Source of the DNA: Bacillota bacterium
Lineage (GTDB): Bacteria > Bacillota > Dethiobacteria > DTU022 > PWGO01
Reading direction: 5' to 3'
Length of the DNA stretch: 64,000 bases
Assembly: GCA_012518215.1 (NCBI GenBank)
Contig: JAAYSV010000006.1
Coordinates: forward strand, 62,001-126,000
The notes under the pieces were generated by a model, which was given only the letters and a program-made list of their open reading frames with translations, had not been told where the DNA came from and did no database searches. This document shows positions 26,206 through 33,131 of the stretch, piece by piece. A program made the translations under genes and the position numbers. Position 1 is the first letter of the stretch; each line of letters opens with the position of its first letter.

Positions 26206-28173
26206 ATGGGCAGGAAATATGAAATCGAAGAACAACCCCCGCCAAATTTGGAGGACTGGGAACTCAACCTGCAACGGGAGTTGAACCGTTCACAGTACAA
26301 TTTTGCCACCTCCGAGGCAACGGCCATCATGGGGCTGGCGGGGCCCGGTTCGGGGAAGACCAGGGCACTTGTTTATCGTACGGCAAATCTTATCCAGCGC
26401 GGCATCCCCCCCTACCGGATACTGCTGGTAACCTTCACCAACAAGGCCGCCGAGGTCATGAAATCGAGGCTGACCGGGATACTGGGACGTTATCCGCATG
26501 ACCTGTGGGCAGGGACTTTTCACAGTATCGGGGCACGGATCCTGCGGAGTTATGCCCCCCTGTTTGAAAGGAGCGGGCAGTTCACCATACTCGATGAGGA
26601 CGACCGTGCAGTGATATTGAAAAGCGTCCTCGAGGACGTCAAGAAAAATCTTACCCCGGAGGAACAGAAGCTGTTTCTGAAAAGGGGGTTTGCCGGCAAA
26701 TTGATCAGCCAGGCCCGGAATTCGGGCAAAACAATCGCCGTGACTGTAGAAACATATTACAGAAAACTTGCCGAATACACGGAACTTCTTCAAAGAATGG
26801 CCGATCGATATGAACAGAGGAAGATCGACACCAATTCTTTTGATTTTGACGATCTGCTCGTCAAATGGCTTGAATTGTTCACCACCCATGATGAAGCAAA
26901 AAAAAGATACCAGGAACAGTTTCAACACGTGCTGGTGGATGAATTTCAGGACACAAACATAATCCAGGGGAAATTGGTCGATCTGCTGGCGCAGGAATCC
27001 AATGTATGTGTGGTGGGCGACGATGCGCAATCAATCTATGCATTCCGCTTTGCAGAAATTGACAACATCATCAAGTTTCCCGGGCGCCATCCCAACTGCC
27101 AGCTTATCAGGATGGAAGAGAATTATCGCAGTTCTCCCCAGATCGTGGAATTGATCAACGAAATCATATCTATCAATAAAGGGCAGTTCCCCAAAAAGTT
27201 GGTTTCGCAGAAAACGGGCGGGGAGAGGCCCTGGGTGATAAAGGCCTGGGATGTCCACGAGGAAGCGGCATTCGTGGCCCAGAGGATCCAGGAGCTTTAC
27301 CATGAGGGATTACGCCTCAGCGGGATGGCGGTGCTCTACCGCAGTTCATATCTTTCACAGGACCTGGAACTGGAGATCATCAGGCGGCAGATACCCTATC
27401 GAACCTATGGTGGCCTGAAATTGATGCAGAAAGCCCATATCAAGGATATTCTTGCCTGGATGAGGATTTTGTACAATCCCCATGATGAATCCTCCTGGAG
27501 ACGGATCATACCCCAGTACCCGGGATTGGGCAAGGTGACATGCAGCAGACTGGTCGATAGGATTCTGGAACTGGAGGATCCCCTGCAGGCGATTGTTTCC
27601 GGGGAATTGTACCCCCCGCGCGGCAAGGAAGGGTGGGAGGCCATCAGAACCACCCTGGAGGCAATTGCCGATGAAAGAGGGATTGCCAGGCTTATCTACC
27701 TGATCCTGGAAAACGGTTACTACGAGCTGCTGCAGAAAAACTTCCCCGACAGCTGGGAAGATCGTTACCGGGGCCTGGAGAGGTTGGCTTCGTACAGCGA
27801 GAAATATGACGAGCTGGAACAATTCATCGAAAGTTTGAGCCTGGAAGAGACCCTCTTTTATGAAGACAACGAGTTTTCTCCGCAGGAACGGGACTTTTTA
27901 ACCCTGTCCACGATCCACAGCGCCAAGGGAAAGGAATGGGACGCCGTGTTTGTTCTGGGGGTCAACGAAGGGCATTTCCCCAGCAGTTGGGGTGATGCCA
28001 ACCTGGAGGAGGAGCGGCGTCTTTTCTATGTGGCCACTTCACGTGCAGCACGCTTCCTGCATATCTCTACCTACAGCCGCGATTACCGGCAGGGGGCATC
28101 GTTTGTCACCGGCCCCTCGATATTCTTGCGGGAACTTTCCCCACAGAAATACGAACTGATCCATCTCAGATGA
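26206..28173 (+). CDS. UvrD/PcrA/Rep-type superfamily 1A DNA helicase
   Basis: 655-residue 3'-to-5' helicase. Motif I is GLAGPGSGKTRAL, motif II VLVDEFQDTN, motif III GDDAQSIYAFRFA, motif IV near MEENYRSSPQI, and motif V/VI STIHSAKGKEWDAVFV followed by EERRLFYVATSRA. It is shorter than typical PcrA (about 740 residues), lacking most of the C-terminal extension that contacts RNA polymerase. It could be the main PcrA or an accessory UvrD paralogue. ligA, the usual partner of pcrA, is 25 kb away. Confidence 0.92.
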   Translation: MGRKYEIEEQPPPNLEDWELNLQRELNRSQYNFATSEATAIMGLAGPGSGKTRALVYRTANLIQRGIPPYRILLVTFTNKAAEVMKSRLTGILGRYPHDLWAGTFHSIGARILRSYAPLFERSGQFTILDEDDRAVILKSVLEDVKKNLTPEEQKLFLKRGFAGKLISQARNSGKTIAVTVETYYRKLAEYTELLQRMADRYEQRKIDTNSFDFDDLLVKWLELFTTHDEAKKRYQEQFQHVLVDEFQDTNIIQGKLVDLLAQESNVCVVGDDAQSIYAFRFAEIDNIIKFPGRHPNCQLIRMEENYRSSPQIVELINEIISINKGQFPKKLVSQKTGGERPWVIKAWDVHEEAAFVAQRIQELYHEGLRLSGMAVLYRSSYLSQDLELEIIRRQIPYRTYGGLKLMQKAHIKDILAWMRILYNPHDESSWRRIIPQYPGLGKVTCSRLVDRILELEDPLQAIVSGELYPPRGKEGWEAIRTTLEAIADERGIARLIYLILENGYYELLQKNFPDSWEDRYRGLERLASYSEKYDELEQFIESLSLEETLFYEDNEFSPQERDFLTLSTIHSAKGKEWDAVFVLGVNEGHFPSSWGDANLEEERRLFYVATSRAARFLHISTYSRDYRQGASFVTGPSIFLRELSPQKYELIHLR

Positions 28174-28432
28174 CCCGTGTCGGGAGGAAGCAGATTGGCG
28201 ACATGAGGCACCCGGAAAAATTTTTGCCTTGCCAATACAGGGGTACAGTTTGTCGGGTAAAATACCGCAGGATTTTTTTTCGTGGGCAGGGGCAGCAAAT
28301 AGCGGGAAAAAAGGGAAAAAGGACGGCATAGTTTTCATGGGGATGAAAAAGATATTGTTGAAGGGGCAGCGCATCATTTTGTTTTCCCGCTTCGATGAAG
28401 CAGCGGCCCAACCTTTTCAGAACTTGGAGTGA

Positions 28433-29026
28433 ATGCCAGTGGGTTCAAATTTTGCAGCGGTGATCTGGCCTGAACACGAAATGCCCGCCGAGGCCGCGGA
28501 ATACGAAAAGTGCGAAGTGTGCACACCAAGGTCTCGCGTCATCTGGGGGGAGGGCAACCCGGAGGCTCCTGTTCTGGTTATACTTGACAATCCGGGTGCC
28601 CGTGAAGACAGGGATGGAAGGGAATACGTCTGCGGGACAAGATGCACGTTGCAGGAAGCCATCCATCGGGTCGGGCTGGCAGCCGGTGATGTTTATCTGA
28701 CTTACCTGTTGAAATGCAGGCCCCTTTGCCATTATGACAGGGAGAAAGCCAGGGCGTTCAGCAAACCTTTTCTCGTAGAGCAGATAAGGAATATTGACCC
28801 TGACTTTATCGTCTGCCTCGGTGATGTCGTGGTTCGTTGGATGTTTGAAAGCGCAGAACCCCGTGTGAAGTATTTACGGGGAAAGTGGCATCTACTGATG
28901 GGGCTCCCGACCATGGTATCCTATCATCCTCTGGCAATTAGAAGAAGGCCGAACCTGATGAAGCCCTTTCTTGAAGATTGGCGGATGCTGGCGGAAAGAT
29001 TTGCGGCCGATCGCCCGGGAAACTGA
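28433..29026 (+). CDS. Uracil-DNA glycosylase superfamily protein (family 4-like, divergent)
   Basis: 197-residue protein with the general layout of Fe-S uracil-DNA glycosylases: a CxxC (C27, C30), WGEGNPEAPVLVI, a motif-1 equivalent LDNPGAREDRDG, YLLKCRP, and motif 2 SYHPLAIRRRP. It departs from the family at several points: the usual GE(A/G)PG reads LDNPG, and the fourth cluster cysteine ('CRPYL') is Ser110. Other cysteines (67, 71, 99) could substitute. ATG 28433 is only three bases from its GGAG; GTG at 28439 has better spacing. Activity on uracil is plausible but uncertain. The preceding 259 bases (28174-28432) show no convincing gene. Confidence 0.72.
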   Translation: MPVGSNFAAVIWPEHEMPAEAAEYEKCEVCTPRSRVIWGEGNPEAPVLVILDNPGAREDRDGREYVCGTRCTLQEAIHRVGLAAGDVYLTYLLKCRPLCHYDREKARAFSKPFLVEQIRNIDPDFIVCLGDVVVRWMFESAEPRVKYLRGKWHLLMGLPTMVSYHPLAIRRRPNLMKPFLEDWRMLAERFAADRPGN

Positions 29027-29208
29027 CGGGGGTAGGAAATTCTTGAGACGGAAGGGGATTTGACTGCTATCATTGCAAGGGGATACAGATAGATGTTTGA
29101 AAGATGTGGAGCAGGGGGAAGAAAATTGCCGAAAACGGAAGGATGATCTTGTTTTTCATGATTTTCTGCGGACAGTAAGATCGGACTTGCAAAGCAAACA
29201 AAAAAAAA

Positions 29209-29284
29209 TGGTGAGCCATCCAGGACTCGAACCTGGGACACCCTGATTAAAAGTCAGGTGCTCTACCGCCTGAGCTAATGGCCC
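29209..29284 (-). tRNA. tRNA-Lys (anticodon TTT)
   Basis: Reverse-strand cloverleaf with acceptor stem GGGCCAT/ATGGCTC (one G-U pair), D-arm AGCTCAGGCGGTAGAGC, anticodon stem CCTGA/TCAGG with loop CTTTTAA, and T-arm AGGTTCGAGTCCT. The anticodon is TTT and the CCA end is encoded. Confidence 0.96.
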
Positions 29285-29816
29285 AACCACAGTCTACGAA
29301 AAATATTTTAACCTGAAGGGATCTTTAAGTCAAGCGATACGGATGAGTTTTTCGCTGAAACGGGCAGAGTTTCGTTCACCGGCTTTCAACAGGTATAACA
29401 GATATTGCAAAAGGTGGATACTCCTGTGCATTGCGGTTTGAAAACATAAAACACCGAGGAAGGAAACTCACCTGATAAAATTGTACAACCAACCCAAGCA
29501 TTCCAGCAACCCCCATGCCGCAATTTGAACGATTATTTCTTTGCTAGACAGCTTTTTCCGGAGGAAGTAAGCGAAACAGCTGTCAGGAGGATGTCTTCCA
29601 TCGTTTTTTCTACAGATCGGCATTGCAATAATCACCGATCTGCCCCCCGGGACAACAAATTGTAATTCATGTACGAAAATTTTTGATTTTGCAGGGAAAT
29701 GAGATGGTAGCGGGGAATATGATATGTACAAAATTGTAAGAAGAGGATAAACATGTATGCGCCGGATTGAATGAATCAGGAAGGCTGCGAGAACATTACC
29801 GGAGGAGGTTTTTAAA
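29285..29816 (+). other. 532-base gap with two inverted repeats
   Basis: No gene is recognised. Two inverted repeats are visible: GACAGCT (29547-29553) with AGCTGTC (29578-29584), and CAGATCGG (29613-29620) with CCGATCTG (29635-29642). Neither is followed by a T-run. They may belong to the leader or operator region of the dockerin gene downstream. Confidence 0.5.
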
Positions 29817-31076
29817 ATGAAGGGCGTAGGAAGAGAGAAATACATGAAAATTTCAAGCATGGTGTTGGTATTTCTGTTTGTTTTCTCATGGGCGGGGATT
29901 CCTCCCTTGATGTCGGCAAATGAATTATCAGCGGTAACAGCGGAAGGCCCGAGCATTGGTGATGTGGATGGGGAGGGGGCAGAAACTGTGTGTGATGCCA
30001 TCCTGGCCCTGCAAGGGATTGTCGGCCTGGTTGATATCGATGGAAACACGGGGGCACGGATAGATATGAATGGTGATGGGGCGATCGATGTCAATGATGC
30101 AATTTCCATCCTCCGCCGCATTGCCAACAATCAGGAGCCCTTTCCCGCTGAACCGGGGGGTAGGATCGACGGGGCATCGGCTCAATCAACGACCATGCTG
30201 ATCGAAAGCACGATGGCTCAAGTGGGAAACAATGTTGATGTCACCTTCTCGGTGACCGATCCCATCGATATTGCCGGGTTTTCTATAAAAATTAACTACG
30301 ACCGAGATTCATTGGAATTTGTTGAGTGTCAATTTCATATAGAACAAGGCATAATGGCTATAAATCCCGAATTCGCTGAGGGAACCATTTCAATGGCCTG
30401 GGCAACCCATGAAAACAATCATGTTACAGGAAATATGTTTACACTGAAATTCAAAATTACCGAGTCTCCCACAGGTATGGGGGTGTGGGTTGATGAAGAT
30501 GATGAGTTTCACAAGTTTGCTGGCTATGATGACAATAATCAGTTTTATTTTATTACGGTAAAATACGAGTACAAGGAAGAAGGCCTCGATCCCGATCCAG
30601 ACCCAGATCCTGATCCCGACCCAGATCCTGATCCCGACCCCGATCCTGATCCCGACCCAGACCCCGATCCAGATCCCGATCCAGACCCAGATCCTGATCC
30701 CGACCCCGATCCAGATCCCGATCCAGACCCAGATCCTGGTCCCGACCCAGATCCTGGTCCCGACCCAGCCCCTGATCCCGACCCTGATCCAGATCCCGAT
30801 CCAGACCCAGATCCAGATCCCGACCCTGATCCCGATCCCGACCCTGATCCTGCCCCCGACCCCATAATTTACGGGGATATTTCAGGAGATGGGGATATAA
30901 CAGTCAATGACGCCATCCTCTTGTTAAGATACGTGGTCGGCCTGGAGGAATTTTCGGAGGAACAACGGAAAGCCGCCGATGTCAACGGGGATGGCACTGT
31001 TGATGTTAATGATGCGATATGGATTCTGCGCCACATCGTGGGGCTGGTAACCGAGTTTCCGGTGGAGGAGCTGTAA
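29817..31076 (+). CDS. Secreted dockerin-cohesin-(Asp-Pro)n-dockerin protein
   Basis: 419-residue exported protein. ATG 29817 follows GGAGGAGG by eight bases. A signal peptide spans about residues 8-37. Residues 45-105 resemble a dockerin: a calcium loop DMNGDGAIDVNDAI with a degenerate partner near DVDGEGAE. Residues 120-245 look like a cohesin-type beta-sandwich (DIAGFSIKINYDRDSLEFVE). Then come about 92 residues of almost pure Asp-Pro repeats, and a C-terminal dockerin with two F-hand calcium loops (DISGDGDITVNDAI and DVNGDGTVDVNDAI), each followed by a helix ending LRxxVGL. Dockerin-cohesin pairs assemble extracellular complexes. One protein carrying both, and possibly self-associating, suggests a scaffold or surface fibre; there is no cellulase nearby. 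Confidence 0.85.
   Translation: MKGVGREKYMKISSMVLVFLFVFSWAGIPPLMSANELSAVTAEGPSIGDVDGEGAETVCDAILALQGIVGLVDIDGNTGARIDMNGDGAIDVNDAISILRRIANNQEPFPAEPGGRIDGASAQSTTMLIESTMAQVGNNVDVTFSVTDPIDIAGFSIKINYDRDSLEFVECQFHIEQGIMAINPEFAEGTISMAWATHENNHVTGNMFTLKFKITESPTGMGVWVDEDDEFHKFAGYDDNNQFYFITVKYEYKEEGLDPDPDPDPDPDPDPDPDPDPDPDPDPDPDPDPDPDPDPDPDPDPDPDPDPGPDPDPGPDPAPDPDPDPDPDPDPDPDPDPDPDPDPDPAPDPIIYGDISGDGDITVNDAILLLRYVVGLEEFSEEQRKAADVNGDGTVDVNDAIWILRHIVGLVTEFPVEEL
30588..30864 (+). repeat. Hexanucleotide repeat encoding (Asp-Pro)n
   Basis: About 277 bases of GAY-CCN units encode nearly uninterrupted Asp-Pro, with a few Gly or Ala replacements. The third positions vary in an irregular pattern of GATCCC, GATCCA, GACCCA and GATCCT. 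The array resembles a length-variable linker; changes by whole 6-base units keep the frame. Confidence 0.95.
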
Positions 31077-31151
31077 AGGGGTTGCGGTAGATAATACAAT
31101 GGTTCCTGCATGTCGGGCAGAGAAGTGTTTTACATGGAAGTGTGGAAATAA

Positions 31152-31180
31152 AGCGCCGAAATATCGGCGCTGTTTTTTTT
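31152..31180 (+). terminator. Intrinsic terminator after the dockerin gene
   Basis: Arms AGCGCCG (31152-31158) and CGGCGCT (31165-31171) with a 6-base loop are followed by G and eight T residues. The remaining bases up to the next gene end (31181-31406) show no clear feature. Confidence 0.9.
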
Positions 31181-31406
31181 GCCCGCTGCTGGATTGACAG
31201 ACCCTTCAACCGCCTCAAGAAGACGAAAACACACGAAAAGGCGTGGGGGCTCTCGGGCAGCCTAAAGAGACGACCGTTGGAACTCCAGATGATGGGTGTT
31301 CAACATGTCGTTCACCATAACGGTGAAAAAGGAGACGCAATACACCGCATGTGAGGAAAAAGCTGTTTCGTTATCTGCAAAATGAACGGGAATTTTGTAT
31401 CGCTGT

Positions 31407-32888
31407 CTAGCGGGCTTCAGTCAGGACTGCAGCTTTGCTTTCCAGTTCTCTTTCCCTTCTCTTCTCGTTGAGTTCATCAAGAATCTCTTTGTGTTTTTCC
31501 TTGCTGAGATCATATTTCCACATCGGCAGAGCAGCCAGGGCGGAACCTGCGGCAGGCAAGATGGTGATTATGACAAAGAGGGCCACCATGACCTCCGGGA
31601 AACCTTCACTGGCAACACCTCCCGCCGCCACGTATTTCTGCATCAGTTCGGAATTGTAGCCGACAAAGCCCAGTATCAACAGAGCGCCGTAGTAAGCCAC
31701 CGCTGCCTGCAACTTGACCAGGAAGGTCAGGCCTGCGAAGCAGAGGCCATCCGCCTTCTCGCCGGTCTTCCATTCCATGTAATCCACCGAATCGGCAATC
31801 ATCGACACCTGCAACACGATGGGGAAACCGTGCAAGCCTCCCGCAAAGAATATCATGAGGGAGACCAGAAAAATGGTGTCCAGTTTCAACATGAACAGGC
31901 CGAAGGTGATCAGGAAGGGGATGACACTTAGAAGGTGTGACCAGTTGTAGAGATCCTTTTTGGAGAAACGATTGAGAAGGGCGGGGGTAAAATACATGGC
32001 CAGCAGTGTCCCGATGAAATAACCGCCGCCGATCACGGCAAAATAGAACATGGTATGCGCTTCATTGCCGTTGGCATAATACCAGAGGATCAGATAGCTG
32101 GAACAGCTGGCTATCATCATTTTGGTGCTGCTTAGAATACCGGAAAGCATGATCCGGATGAAGGGTTTGTTATGCCTGAGCAGGGCGAGGTTTTTGAAGA
32201 AATTTGCCTCCTTGTAGGTCGGGACAATCTTCTCCGTGACGTTGAACCCCAGCAACTGGAACATTACACTTCCGACGACGGCAAATACGAGTGTGGCCAT
32301 GAAATAACCATAAGCACCGGAACTGGGAAAGATGAATGTGGCTCCGGTATTTTTGAAGACGCCCACCAGGGTGACATAGGCCAGAAGGGGCAGGGCAGAG
32401 CCGAAAGAGCCGGCGATTCTGGCCAGAGAGAGCAGTTTGGTCCTGTCTTTTTCGCTCTCGGTCATCAGTGCCGTGATGCCCCAGAGGGGGATGTCTCCCA
32501 TGGTGTAAATCATGCCCCACAGTATGTAGGTTATATAGATGAAGACCACTGTCAGAACCGGATTTTGGTGATAATTGAAAGTGGCTGAAAAAGCTGCTAT
32601 GGTGGCAATCATGATCAGCAGGGGGGCTGCGATAAGATAGGGCCTGCATTTGCCCAGCCTGGAACGGGTTCGATCAACGATGGCCCCCATGATAAAGTCG
32701 TTGATGGCATCCCACAGCCTGGCCAGCAACATGAGCAGGGCTACCGTGGCCGGGGGAACATAGAGGGCTTCCGTGTAATACAAAGCCAGGCCGACTCCAA
32801 TGACATTGTAGATGATGTTCTGGCCCATCAATCCAACAAGGTAGTAATTCCTTTCTTTCTTGGTATATGTTTTCAGTGCTCTTGCCAT
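31407..32888 (-). CDS. GPH-family (glycoside-pentoside-hexuronide) cation symporter, MFS
   Basis: 493-residue sugar transporter with about twelve hydrophobic helices. It has the GPH signature at its N-terminal half (LARLWDAINDFIMGAIVDRTRSR, given in parts: LARLWDAINDFIMG, IVDRTRSRLGKCRPYL), resembling melibiose or xyloside carriers. ATG 32888 follows GGAGG. It lies 243 bases downstream of a GH38 mannosidase gene on the same strand, suggesting uptake of the substrate that enzyme cleaves. The 243-base gap (32889-33131) shows no other feature. The substrate is inferred from context only. Confidence 0.88.
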   Translation of the reverse strand: MARALKTYTKKERNYYLVGLMGQNIIYNVIGVGLALYYTEALYVPPATVALLMLLARLWDAINDFIMGAIVDRTRSRLGKCRPYLIAAPLLIMIATIAAFSATFNYHQNPVLTVVFIYITYILWGMIYTMGDIPLWGITALMTESEKDRTKLLSLARIAGSFGSALPLLAYVTLVGVFKNTGATFIFPSSGAYGYFMATLVFAVVGSVMFQLLGFNVTEKIVPTYKEANFFKNLALLRHNKPFIRIMLSGILSSTKMMIASCSSYLILWYYANGNEAHTMFYFAVIGGGYFIGTLLAMYFTPALLNRFSKKDLYNWSHLLSVIPFLITFGLFMLKLDTIFLVSLMIFFAGGLHGFPIVLQVSMIADSVDYMEWKTGEKADGLCFAGLTFLVKLQAAVAYYGALLILGFVGYNSELMQKYVAAGGVASEGFPEVMVALFVIITILPAAGSALAALPMWKYDLSKEKHKEILDELNEKRRERELESKAAVLTEAR

Positions 32889-33131
32889 TTGACACCTCCG
32901 GATTGATTTGATTTTCCTGCAAGGATAGAAGCAATGTTGGATAAAGGAATTCGGTTTGAAATGGGAACAGGCCCTGCAATCCCCCCCTGGATCGATGCTT
33001 TTCTCCCGACAGCCTGAAAATGGATGCTTTCTCTATATTGATTCTTCATCTGACGGTCAATTCCTTCCGTTTGTTATGCCAACGTTTTCGCCATGGCCTT
33101 GCATACCGGTTTCTGATAACGCTGAAAATTC

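Noticed and set aside
28229-28432. 67-codon frame abutting the glycosylase gene
   Set aside because: No convincing ribosome binding site, low-complexity Gly/Lys composition and no recognisable family.
29613-29642. Palindrome CAGATCGG/CCGATCTG as a terminator
   Set aside because: No T-run follows on either strand; kept only as an inverted repeat in the gap.
29700-29730. GGTAGCGGGG stretch resembling part of a c-di-GMP (GEMM) riboswitch
   Set aside because: The other conserved GEMM segments and the paired stems around them are missing upstream.
30545-30865. Reverse-strand frame encoding Gly-Ser repeats
   Set aside because: It is the complement of the Asp-Pro array; no start signal and no support as a protein.
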